Positions 11,518-22,656 of a stretch of DNA of 64,000 bases are shown one piece after another. A model generated the notes under the pieces. It was not told the origin of the DNA and searched no databases. It saw nothing but the letters and a program-made list of their open reading frames with translations. Every line of letters starts with the position of its first letter. Position 1 is the first letter of the stretch. Position numbers and translations under genes: made by a program. The DNA comes from Amoebidium appalachense (taxonomy: Eukaryota > Ichthyosporea), in contig CAVNZM010000018.1 of assembly GCA_963693365.1 (NCBI GenBank), positions 2,418,001 to 2,482,000 on the forward strand, in the 5' to 3' direction.

Positions 11518-11601
11518 TTACGCCATGCTCGTCTCTTCCTTGGGCTTGGGGATGGTCGTGACTGGGCCAGCGTCCGTCAAAACCTGGCCACCGGCATCCT
11601 T
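11518..11601 (-). CDS. AMT: AMT exon 5 (C-terminal tail)
   Basis: Acceptor TTTTTCTTGCAG. Encodes KDAGGQVLTDAGPVTTIPKP, then KEETSMA and TAA. Phase 0. Confidence 0.75.
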   Translation of the reverse strand, partial: KDAGGQVLTDAGPVTTIPKPKEETSMA

Positions 11602-14505
11602 CTGCAAGAAAAAGAAAGAGATCCGCTTAGTCACCAATTATATGTCATCGGGGAAAACAATTTGATAGTGTTGTATGCATGTGTGTTAGGGAGTAGTGGT
11701 GGGTTTAGGTGTGTGTGCCGCAATACACAATGTGTGTGTGCTGCGTGTGTGTATGTGTTGTGTGTGTGCGCGCATGTGTGTTTGTGTTTGCACGTGCGTG
11801 GGGGTGTACTTGTGTAAACAGGGATAAAGCAGGCACATGCACACACAGGCCCCTTTCAGAGATGTTATCTTTACAAAAACCAACATATTCCTACCCCACA
11901 AAGCCCCAGAAAAATCTCAAACCAACATATTCCTACCCCACAAAGCCCCAGAAAAATCCAGGAAAAAAAAAACAAAAACCCGGAAAAAAAAATCACTGAA
12001 AAATCAAAAAAAACACTCACCATGGAAGCCTCGTGGCTGACTGGCGCAGGCACCCCCGTGTAGCTCATCTCCCCAAACTCCTTCATGTCCACCGCCCCAT
12101 GGTGGTGCCTCTCCAATTTCACGGGGACAATGAAGTCGATACCCCACAACATGAAATACGTGAAAACGAACGCGTAAACAGACGCAAAAATAATCGCCAC
12201 AATCTGTTTTCCCAAAAAGGCGCCGTTGCCGCCGTAAAAGAGACCATCAGGCGCGATGCTGTTGGCGGAAGATGAGGAGAAGAGGCCGAGAAGGGCGGAG
12301 CCAAGGCAGCCACCTGAAATTTATGCTTGTGTTAGGCTCGGCATAAAAGGTTGCGGTGGTGGAACGTAATGTTTGCGTTTGGCAGCTATATGGGATGGCG
12401 TTGCGCACATGTTTGCGTTTGGCAGCTATATGGGCTGTTGGCAGCTATATGGGATGGTGTTGCGCACATGAAGCGTGTGTGTAACTCTTGTGTTCTCGCA
12501 AATAGCCGAGAACACAAATGTTTGCGTTTGGCAGCTATATGGGATGTTGGCAGCTATATGGGATGGTGTTGCGCACATGAAGCGTGTGTGTAACTCTTGT
12601 GTTCTCGGCTATTTGCACATCTCTTCATGCTTCCGGATTCCCTTCTCTCCGCAGTGTCACGGTAATGCATTCACGGTAATGCATGTTCTCGGCTATTTGC
12701 ACATCTCTTCATGCTTCCGGATTCCCTTCTCTCCGCAGTGTCACGGTAATGCATTCATGTTTGTGTCTGCTTGGGTGCCTGAATGCCTGTGGCATGTCCG
12801 CCTATGTATATGTAGGGGTGGTTGGCTTAACCAGGAGTGGTGGTGGTAAGGAGTGAGAAGAAAGAGAGTGTGTGTGCATGTTTGTGCACCTTTGTGTGTG
12901 TGAAGGGCGTGTGTAAGTGTGTGGAGGGGGGGGGGGGGGGGGGGGGGGGGAAGGAGTACACACCGACACCGTGCACGCCCCACACATCCAAAGCATCATC
13001 CAGACCGACTCTGTTCTTCAACATCACAGCCAGCCAGCACACAGCACCACCGCAGATTCCAACAACAAACGCGGCCCATGGCATGATGAACCCGGCACAT
13101 GGGGTGATGGTGGCAAGACCGGCAATGATCCCCGTCAGGAAACCCACAAACGTGGGGTGTCTCTGAGTGCCCCATTCGAGCGCCATCTGAACGGAAGGGG
13201 TGATGTGTTAGACGGGGAATTAAAGAGTGTTTGGTACATAACATAATACGAACAAGGAGAAGATGGCAGGCAAAGATCCGAAGAAACTGCGGTGGCAACG
13301 GCAAAGAGTGAATTACTATGCAGTTACCGAACAAAAGCATGGTTTTGAAGATGCAGCAACAAGCATACTGATAAACACACTCCCACCATCCTGAAAACAA
13401 CAAAACACATCTCACATACCCAGGTGATGCTTGCAGAGGCAGCAGAGAGATCGGTGTTCACGTACGCCAGCACAGCGCCGTAATCGGCATTGAGCTGGGA
13501 GCCAGCATTGAACCCGTGCCAGCCAAACCACAGCAAACCCGTGCCCAAAGCAACAAAGGGAACACTGTGCGGCTCAAGAACTTTGTGCTCGCGGTTGCCC
13601 ACAAAGAGGACGGATGCAAGCGCGGCAGTACCGGCGGTGGCGTGCACGACAATACCACCTGAGAGGGATTGAGTGTGTGAGTTGGGTGGATGTAATTGTA
13701 TTCTATGTGTGTTTATCTATTCATGCAGGAACTGTGCTGGTGATGGCACAAGTGGAGAGCCAAGCACTTGCAAAAGCGAAAACATATGGATACCAGCAGG
13801 TGTGTTTTGCTTGTTGTTGCGCAATTTCGTTGTGCAGTTTGAAGCGAAAAACATATGGTTACAACCAGGTGTGTCTCACTTGAATTCTCGTTGCACTTTT
13901 TGCACTACTGTTCCAACCATCCTGTTACGAGACGAACAGCACAAAGGAAAAGAACAACTGAACAACTGAACAACAATGAACGAACAAAACAAGAAAAATT
14001 CATAAAAACTCACCAGCGAAATCGAGGACGCCCCACTTGGCGAGGAATCCACCACCCCAGATCCAGTGCACCCACGGCACGTAGACAAAAATTAGCCACA
14101 GAACCTCGAAGATGAGGTATGATGCAAAGCGCACACGGTGTGTGAAGGCACCGGTGATGAGCGCCGGGGTGATGACAGCAAACATGCCCTGGTAGATGAA
14201 GATAACCAACTCTGGATAGGGTCCGTTTTCACCCCCCACGGTTGGTTCCATGCGTGCATGAGGAAGGCCTTGTCAAAGTTGCCGATGAACCCGTTGCCAA
14301 CATCACCAGAGAAGGCAAGAGAGTATCCGCAGATGAACCACACGCAGAGAGCGACGGCAAGAGAAATGAATGATTGAATCATCACAGAGATGGTGGTGTG
14401 GTGGGCGACCAAACCTCCGTAGAAAAAGGCAAGGCCGGGTGTCATCAGCATCACAAGAGCTGATGACACGAGCATGAACGCGATGGCACCAGAATCGTAC
14501 GCCAT
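11518..14505 (-). CDS. AMT: ammonium transporter, AMT/MEP family
   Basis: Five exons, 14505-14014, 13658-13420, 13186-12964, 12313-12021 and 11601-11518, about 443 residues, the usual AMT length. Moves ammonium across a membrane as a trimer. Visible family landmarks: LAFFYGGLV near the N terminus, GDVGNGFIGNFDKAF, FAVITPALITGAF (Phe gate), the WGVLDFAGG Asp, first pore His in GGIVVHATAG, WFGWHGFNAGS (second Phe gate), and second pore His in DDALDVWGVHGVGG. The C terminus is a short hydrophilic tail. Total exon length is 1,331 nt, one short of a multiple of three: exon 1 switches frame around a C6 tract at 14232-14237. Junction phases otherwise agree. Sequencing error or a real lesion cannot be separated here. 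Confidence 0.9.
11879..11962. repeat. 42-bp tandem duplication in AMT intron 4
   Basis: Two near-identical copies starting ACCAACATATTCCTACCCCA at 11879 and 11921. Confidence 0.9.
12021..12313 (-). CDS. AMT: AMT exon 4
   Basis: Two bases complete Gly; begins GCLGSALLGLF, includes the last membrane helix (VAIIFASVYAFVFTYFML) and the start of the cytoplasmic tail, and ends SHEASM before GTGAGT. Confidence 0.85.
12350..12760. repeat. nested tandem duplications in AMT intron 3
   Basis: Several copies of TTTGCGTTTGGCAGCTATAT and of GAAGCGTGTGTGTAACTCTT, followed by an 84-bp direct duplication (12601-12684 and 12685-12760) containing TTCATGCTTCCGGATTCCCT. Confidence 0.9.
12964..13186 (-). CDS. 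AMT: AMT exon 3
   Basis: Acceptor CCGTTCAG. Begins MALEWGTQRHPTF; includes TPCAGFIMPWAAF and DDALDVWGVHGVG (second pore His). Donor GTGTGT; phase 0 in, phase 1 out. Confidence 0.9.
13420..13658 (-). CDS. AMT: AMT exon 2
   Basis: Acceptor CCCTCTCAG. Begins within the GGIVVHATAG pore motif and includes LLWFGWHGFNAGS. Ends ASASITW before donor GTATGT. Phase 1 in, 0 out. Confidence 0.9.
14014..14505 (-). CDS. AMT: AMT exon 1 with 1-nt frame break
   Basis: ATG at 14505, MAYDSGAIAFMLVSSAL. The frame is lost near NQPWG, at the C6 tract 14232-14237, and resumes one base off as GGENGPYPELVIFIYQGMF through LDFAG. Ends at GTGAGT. One extra base in that homopolymer would make the exon open throughout. 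Confidence 0.85.
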
Positions 14506-14644
14506 CTTATCTTAGTTTGCCAAAGGGCAATACACAAAACAATACGTTTGAGACTATTTCACTGTGAAGGGGAATAGGGTATTTTCCCCCCTTTCTCTGT
14601 GTGCAAAAAGTGAGCTGTGTAGTAAGGGGGGCGGTAGTCAGGGC

Positions 14645-14651
14645 TTTTATA
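14645..14651 (-). promoter_or_regulatory. possible TATA box of the AMT gene
   Basis: TATAAAA on the minus strand about 140 bp upstream of the ATG, with a CCAAT motif on the minus strand about 35 bp further upstream (14683-14688). Position fits a promoter; function is inferred. Confidence 0.35.
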
Positions 14652-16233
14652 GCTTCACAATGGAATGGTGCGGCCAAACAGGATTGGATAAACCGAATGA
14701 GCCAATCAGATCACTTCTAAGGTTATCCGATTCATCAGCGGGTGTAAAATATTCAAAGGTCCCATGGAAAAGGGTGGTTTGTAATGCTTTACAAACGCTT
14801 TAGTATTGCTTTTATGCTTACAAACTGTAATATACAGACAGAAAACATAAGTGAATTTTTGTTTTTTCAGCAAGAAATGCAGAAAGCAGCCTCTAGGCAA
14901 TACGATCACGACTGCTTTTTTACGCCATGACCGATGAACAAAAATTGCGTGATGCAGATTCGGTTTCTCACGACATAATTTCGGGTCGGGTCGACGAAAA
15001 GCCTTCTTCCAACTTTGATGCCTTCAAAATGTTATCAGAAATACTCTGTTTTCCGTAGAAATAAATCAAAAAATTCAATTAAAAACCGAAATTTGGGGGT
15101 TATTTCTTTCAAAATGCTCTGTGAAAAGGTTGGGTACGAACGATTCTTACACAACTGATAACAACATTTGACCCGGACAAGCACGAAGTTCCACTCCTTT
15201 TTCAACCAATCACACTCGTGAACGCCGCAAGGCACTCGTGAGCATATCTCTATGGTAATCAGTCCGAGTAGATCCGTTTTTACATGGGTTTTCACGGTAA
15301 AAAGATGCCCAAACTGAGTTAACAATAGCTTTTACTCATATTATACTGCTTGTCTGTTCCATTGTTAGAACTTTGTAGTACACTGTATGCCGCGGGCTGG
15401 GAATTTCGATACAGGTATATCATGTGATATGATGCTGGATGAGGTGATTGAGACTCACTCCATATTTAGGAGCCAATCAACTTGCAAATGGCTTTTGTCC
15501 AATCGTATCTGCGATAAGCACACCAAGTTGATTTTCTCCTAGACCCGTTGGAAATGCAAGTTTCGGATATTTCGAATTCCCTATGCCCTAGCTATCTCGT
15601 CCCGCAGGGAGTTGGGCCAGTGCTACTGTACGAATGATATAAATTATTTTGAAGCAGCAAGAGATTACACAAATACAATGACTTCGTGCTATATTCATCT
15701 AGAAGCTCCACATTTTTCGACCCTACATACAGCTTTAATTTGACAATCGCTTGCAATTGTCAACTTGAAACAAGAGCCGCGTGCATTTAAAGTCGACAAG
15801 AAATCTAGAAAGTTCAAATTCCTAAGAAGTCCCCTCAAACCAAAGCAACGTTTGTCGCACGTCGCCAGTGCAGACGTGACTGACTGATTAAGTCAGACTT
15901 ACTCGAGTGAGACCTCATGTGGCAGTATTGAAGGCTTTGCCTTATATGCATGCTCGGCCAATTGCAATACATATCACTTTTCCTACTTTCATGCCATTCA
16001 TCTAAAAATGAGCATAAGCATACATGGGCATGTACAGTGACGATTGCAAACCTGCAAGTCATGCGCTTGAAATGGACAAGGGCATGGGAAAAAATGGCCT
16101 TTTGTCAGGTGTGCGGTGCGGTTCGCTCTGTTGATTGGTTGCAACAACCAGCTGTGCACGTGATGTGCCCTGAATTCAGAGTTGTTGACATGTCAAAAGC
16201 AACGACTATCTGATCAATAGTTCAGTTTTTCAG

Positions 16234-16368
16234 AAAAGCAACAAACAAGGTCGACGGCTGGCGACTGAAGCGAGAAAAAACGGAGGAGAAATTCAACGGT
16301 CGCCTCCTGTCACTCACTCAGCTAGCAGCTGCAGGCCGCATACTCATCGAAGTTCAACGGTTACATGA

Positions 16369-16370
<2 letters not shown>
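16234..16370 (+). CDS. orphan internal exon candidate
   Basis: Acceptor GTTTTTCAG, then KATNKVDGWRLKREKTEEKF, then NGRLLSLTQLAAAGRILIEV and QRLHE, then a donor in a GT repeat. Amphipathic, low in repeats, and shows the exon-followed-by-GT-repeat layout seen in the two large genes. No partner exons or family recognised. Confidence 0.35.
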
Positions 16371-16432
<62 letters not shown>

Positions 16433-18553
16433 GTGTGCGTGTGTGTGTTTAAATGTGTGTGTGTGTGTGTGTGTGTGTTCGTGTGTGTACATGCGTGTGT
16501 GTGTTGTGCAAGTTTGTTTATTTGTGTGTTGCTGTGTGTGTGTGTGCGTGTGTTTGTGTGTCAGCACATGTCCGCTTGCGACGGTGTGTGTTTGCGTGTG
16601 TACGGATGTGTGTGCCTGTGTGTCGCGCATGTATGGTTACATTCAGTGATCACGGCGTGTTAAATATTTAAGTATGTGTTTGATCAATTACAAGGGGGCC
16701 ATGTGTGTGCGCATGTGTGTGTGTGTGCATGTGTGCGCACGTATGATGTGTGTATGCGCGCGCATGTGTATTTTTGTGTGTGTGTGTTCTTCATGTGTGT
16801 GTATTTGTATCTGTGTGTGTGGCTGTGTGTTTGTGTGCGCGCGTGTGTGTCTGTGTGTGCGTGCATGTCCCATTTAGTTAGTAATAGGGGAGAAGAGAGA
16901 GGGCCGCGGTGGTTTTGTTTTGTCAGCACAATTCCACATAGTTATTATGGAGATCATCTAGGCTTAGATCGCAGCCCATCGTACATTCCCTAACAGAGTG
17001 TTCGTTAGGGCATATATATCCATGCCGCATGCGCTTGCTCACATTCACACAGTCACGTGCACATGTACGCACCTGTGTTGCTACAGTGCTTTGTATTATA
17101 CTTGGGGCAGCGTAGCCTGTGAGCAACCGTGGTTCCAGGTTGAAAACAGAACTGAAATCCAGAGAGGGCATTATAAAAAAAAGAAAAGAAAGAAAAGGGG
17201 GGAAAAAAAGAACTTTGTTCAGGCTGTAATTTACCCCCCCCTCCCCCCTCCGGGGCTCCCCCCCCCCCCCCCAACACACACACACACACACACACACACG
17301 TGACACGCACCCCCCCCCCCCCCACACACACACACACTATCTTGTTACGCAAACAAGGGCGGGGGAGAATTCGAAAGAAATGGTATGCTCTTCTTTAACC
17401 CTCTAGTATTCGTGCGGGGGAGGGGGGGGGGGGAGGGGAAGATAAATTTGACTAAAAAACTTAAGTTGAAAGGAAACCACGTTTCTGTCATGAACCCCCC
17501 TCCCTCCCCCCCCCCCCCCCCCCTCCCGGCCTCATCCCTTCCCAGTCTACGAGCATGGATGCAAAATTGCAGCACAAATAACCTCAGTCCCAACTCCCCC
17601 TCCCCCTCTCCCCCCCCCCCCCTTCCGGCCTGTCCCCTCCCCCCCCCCCACACACACACACACATACCCACCCACAGAAAAAACACACACACACACACAC
17701 CTTCATCTTGCCACCTACTGTTATGTGGTATGCGTGTTCGTCGTTCAGCTCTCATATCTTTCCCTCTTCTGCTCCCCGCGGTCTAACCCATACAAAATAT
17801 AAAGCTGCTGAGTACTAAACTCATAACAACATCGACATAATCATGATGCACTGGGAAGCCTTATCTATGGAGAGAACCGAAAGGGGGTCACGGGAGTTCG
17901 AAAGGGTGGAGGGAAGGGGGGGGGGAGGGGAGGAGGTGGGGGGGGGGGAAGGGGGGGACTCGGAGGCCCCAGCCCCGGGGTTGAGAAGGCATCTATCAGC
18001 ATTTGCCATTGAAAACAGCACATTTGCAAGGATCAGTCGAATTCGTCGAGGCGGCAACAAGATAAATGCCTGAGCCGGACCTACATTAATAGTTTTTTTG
18101 TCAACGATTACTCGTTGGATTGAAGTTTACCCCGTGTGTGTGGGTGGGTGATGGTGCGCGCGCGTGTGCATGTGTGTGTGTGTGTGTTCACATGCACGTG
18201 CGTTCGTGTGTGGGTATGGATGTGGATGTGTGGGTGGGTGAGGGGGGGGGAAGGGGGAGGGAGGGTAGGGGAGGGGGTGCCGGACGACATTTCGAATACT
18301 ATTTTTTGCACACCGAGACGGTTAAGCCAGCTCAGCCTCGCAATTCCTAGAAATTCAACAAATTCAACACTTTCCGATATTTCTAGCCTTATGGAGCACT
18401 GCTTGGACCAAGCCTACTGTGTATCAGTCTCTAACTAAAAGCCCTAACCAATGTGCGCATACACACTGTGCTTGATCAAGAAGCCCCCCCCCCCCCCCAA
18501 CCTCCCCCTCCACCTCCCCCCCACACCCTCCCCTCCAACTCCCCCCTAACCCT

Positions 18554-18625
<72 letters not shown>

Positions 18626-18892
18626 CAAGTTTTAGTGTCTTGGAATTTCGGAATCGAGGCACAACTGCGCAAAATGCTCAAAGCTTGATCCATGGCCACT
18701 AAGATATGCTTTTTTTATTCTTTTTATTATTATTTTATTATTTTATTATTTGCTTACGTGTTATTCAACAGACATGTATCAACCTTACACTGTCTAAGCA
18801 CGCTGTCTGTCAAATTCATCATAGTTTTATTTTTGTTGTTAACGAACACGGTCTCATTCATTTTAAAAATCGTTCTTTGCGCATGCATACTG

Positions 18893-18956
18893 TGGCTCAG
18901 CTGGTGGGTTCAGTTTCGGCATGATATGTGATATCCAATCAGCCCGGATTCTAATC
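18893..18956 (+). other. tRNA-like (A box/B box) remnant
   Basis: TGGCTCAGCTGG at 18893-18904 matches a Pol III A box well. GGATTCTAATC at 18946-18956 is a degenerate B box at normal spacing. The D-arm and acceptor stems do not pair, so it is not a functional tRNA as read; more likely a tRNA pseudogene or SINE head. Confidence 0.35.
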
Positions 18957-19170
18957 ACAATTTGAATCCTACTCCCAGTACTATTATTTGTTCACAATTA
19001 AGTTACGCCTCCGAGAGAGCTTGTACGTAGGGGAAGGGGGGTAAATGGGGGGAGGGAGGGAGGGGGACGGGAGGAAGGGCGGGGAGAACAGAGGGAAGGA
19101 GGCCGGGGGAGGACAAGCTAGGAGGTGGTGGAGAAGCTCCGAGAACGGAGGGTGGGGAGGAGATGTGTGT

Positions 19171-19201
<31 letters not shown>

Positions 19202-19260
19202 GGGGGGGGGGAGGGGGCGCGGTAGTGGGGGGGGGGGGGGGGGGGGGGGGGGACGGGAGG

Positions 19261-19291
<31 letters not shown>

Positions 19292-19855
19292 AAGGGGTAG
19301 TAGCAGATCCGGGAATTCGGTAACTGGCAGCACGGTCGTTCTTCGTAATCAAGTTTAGCATTCGTGTGGCGAGGTGTTTCAACCCCCCCTGGGACAGATA
19401 AATCAGGCTGTGTAGGTCATTCCCCCCCCCCCCCCCCCTCCCCCCCCCCTCCCCCCTCTCCCCCCCCCCCCCCCCCCCCCCCTCTCCTTTTTCCCGTGGA
19501 GAGAATGACCTACCTGCACTGAGTTACTAGGCAGTGGAAGTGGGAGCCTGAGGTGTTGTGGTAGTGGTTTAGTCAGTTTTTATTTATTATTATTTTGGGG
19601 GGGGTGGGGGGGGGAGGGGGGGGGGTTAACGTTGGGGGGGTGCGTGTGTGTTTTTTTGGGGGTGAGGGGGGGGGGGGGGGGGGGGGGGGGGCGACGGACT
19701 CATGATACGAAGCATTGAAATTTAGTTAGTTTACTAGTCACAAGTTTTTAATCTTGGTCAAACTCGTGCACGCTGTGTAGATTGTTGTATATATGATCCC
19801 GATGTGGTTTGATATACAATGGAGGCGTGAGATGTGGGGGGGGGGGGGGGGGAGG

Positions 19856-19887
<32 letters not shown>

Positions 19888-20087
19888 AGGTGAGAATGTG
19901 TTGTGTTTTGTAGAGTGCAATGTTCACATCGATATATAACGGACATTACAACACACGATGCAGAGTGCAAGAACACGTGCACATACTAATAAGAATATTC
20001 CTACTGAGCAGAGGCCATCCTCCCTCACGCTAGGGAAGGCCCAAGCCATCCTTGGAGGGGAGCGGGGGGGATGATAAAATATAAATG

Positions 20088-20118
<31 letters not shown>

Positions 20119-20268
20119 GCGCACTACTATGGGGTTTGGACTGGTTCTTGCAATGGACCACGGACGGGATGTGGCAGTTTGAAAGACGAGAAAAAGTTCT
20201 TTTGGAAGCGGTGATGGCCTTTGTGTATGTGTGCGAATGTGTGTGTGTGTGTATGTATGGGGAGGCAA

Positions 20269-20323
<55 letters not shown>

Positions 20324-20551
20324 GGGGGGGAAGGGATGGGGGGGATGTATGCCGCAGTAGACGGTTAGAAACACGGAGTTCTAGGAGACACCAAATTTGG
20401 ACAAGTGAGAAACTCAAAATGATCAAGCAATAAAAAAAAAGATCAAAAAACATGAAGAGTGCAGGAAAAGAGTGTTTGGAAGAGCGTGGCATAAATTTGG
20501 TTGTTATAACGGGCAGTCAATAGTCACTCGGAACACATATGTAGTCCAGCA

Positions 20552-20589
<38 letters not shown>

Positions 20590-20675
20590 CCCTTTTGGAT
20601 CCCCTTCCCCCGCCGGCGGCCCCCAATTTTTCGAAGTTCATCGTACACCCCATCCACTTCTAGGTCAAGTCTGAG

Positions 20676-20717
<42 letters not shown>

Positions 20718-21487
20718 CTGGTAACGTTCTGCCGACGGAGGATGCAATCAGTTTATCGTATTACGACATGTGGACATCGAGTTGAACTAGGTATATTTAC
20801 GTGCATGCACATTGCACCAAAGACAAAAGCATGTACAGTCCATGTTTTTATGTAAAATTCTTCTAAAACAAAAAACAAAACTAAAATGGGATGAAAAGGG
20901 CCGAGCCCACATGATCATGCTGTATTATATTTTAAGCCACACGTGTGGTTGCGGGAATAGAAACAACTAAAAAAAGTAGGAATATAGGCATATCACATCA
21001 TTTAAAAAATTCCGATAATATCACACAGGTTACATCGATAAACACAAGTTGATATATCTACTAGAAGAGAGAGGAAACTCATGACACATGGTATTACATG
21101 CCAGCACCCATCAGAATAATAGGGCTAATGTACTTTTAGAAAACCGAAATCTCGGGCTCCAACTGTACAGTCAATAGGAATTTTGAACCATTGCCATAGG
21201 TCAAATGTACTGTAGATCGAAGGAATGTACGGGAGAGAGAAGAGAGGAAAATGGAGGGAAAAAAGGAAACGGCCAAAAAGATAAGGCAAAATTTGTGTAC
21301 GTGCAAGTGCATGTTTGCAAATCCGCATTATCTATGGAGATGTATCCATGTTATAGCACACAACCCATATACAAGCGGCACCCATACCAATTCATCCTTA
21401 ATAATGGATTATCATAAAGCAGAAGAGTGGATTATACGGTGTAATCACACGCAGAATCGTGTGTAGGTGTGTGTGTGTGCGCGCGCG

Positions 21488-21541
<54 letters not shown>

Positions 21542-21680
21542 GTGTGTGTGTGTGTGCGCACGCTTGCGAATGAGGACACAGGTTGGGTTTTGCGTGTAGA
21601 TGGTGTTTGAGTGAATGTGCGGAAATGTGTTTGTTTCTGTGTACACTTTCCTTTTGTATCACTGGAACTACATTTACCCA

Positions 21681-21714
<34 letters not shown>

Positions 21715-21760
21715 ACCACCACCACCAAAAAAAAAAAAAAAAAAAAAAAAGAAGAAGAAG

Positions 21761-21809
<49 letters not shown>

Positions 21810-22007
21810 AATATAAAGAAAGACGAAAAAGCAAAGAGATAAAACCATGGATTCATACGAACGGGAAACAAACCAGCAAACATCGTTAAACCACACCCAA
21901 GCCCAACCCCAACAACCGGAACAACCGTTCCACATTCCATCCAGACACACCCGCAATCAGACTCTTGTGATCCGCGCATAAGATCTATCCGAATTTTCGT
22001 GCCGCTA

Positions 22008-22043
22008 CTAATATTCCACAGGCAACCTTGCCGCCTTTTGGTT
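22008..22043 (-). CDS. F-box/LRR gene, tentative terminal exon
   Basis: Strong acceptor (CCTTCCCTTGCAG), 11 codons [11 protein letters not shown] then TAG, in phase with the GTGAGA donor at 22920. An alternative acceptor CTTTTCTTTCAG near 22498 would instead enter Gly-rich DNA. Confidence 0.35.
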   Translation of the reverse strand, partial: NQKAARLPVEY

Positions 22044-22126
22044 CTGCAAGGGAAGGAAAAAATAAGCATGTAGACATTGGTAGGTGTAAGGGGGGGAGGG
22101 GGTACCATTCTGTATGGGGGGATATA

Positions 22127-22158
<32 letters not shown>

Positions 22159-22159
22159 G

Positions 22160-22192
<33 letters not shown>

Positions 22193-22328
22193 TGGTGTGT
22201 GTGTGTGTGCGTGCGTGTGTGCGCGCCTGTGTGTGTACATGTATGCATGTATATTGCGCATATGCACCTGGGGTGTTGCCCTCCTAGCCTAAGGGAGCCC
22301 CAAAATGCCTTGCTGTTACATATTACCG

Positions 22329-22371
<43 letters not shown>

Positions 22372-22601
22372 CCTTCTGATGTAAGCAGAGACCTTTCCAT
22401 TCAAACATCCCCCCATACTCGTGCACGGTTTACACCATTGTTCCACACCTTCTACCCCCCCCCCCCCTCCCCCCCCCCCCCCCTCCCCCTCTTGCTCCTG
22501 AAAGAAAAGGATATCCCACACCCGGTGTAGAATTTTTGCAACAATGCTGCGGCTGAGATGGGAGTGGGGAGGAAGGGGGAAGGGAGGGGGAGGGTGGGGA
22601 G

Positions 22602-22656
<55 letters not shown>

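Larger units (their letters stand above)
14506..22007. other. long intergenic region, mostly non-coding
   Basis: Between the AMT start and the F-box gene end. 14.6-16.2 kb is unique moderate-complexity DNA; a 96-codon minus open frame at 15035-15325 has no family support. From 16.37 kb on, GT/CA repeats (16371-16880, 21470-21560), C/G runs and pyrimidine-rich tracts dominate. Exceptions listed separately: exon candidate 16234-16370 and tRNA-like remnant 18893-18956. Confidence 0.6.

Noticed and set aside
22370-22500. Minus-strand stretch with WCKPC, recalling a thioredoxin motif
   Set aside because: Flanked by Gly runs encoded by homopolymers, no thioredoxin fold sequence around it.
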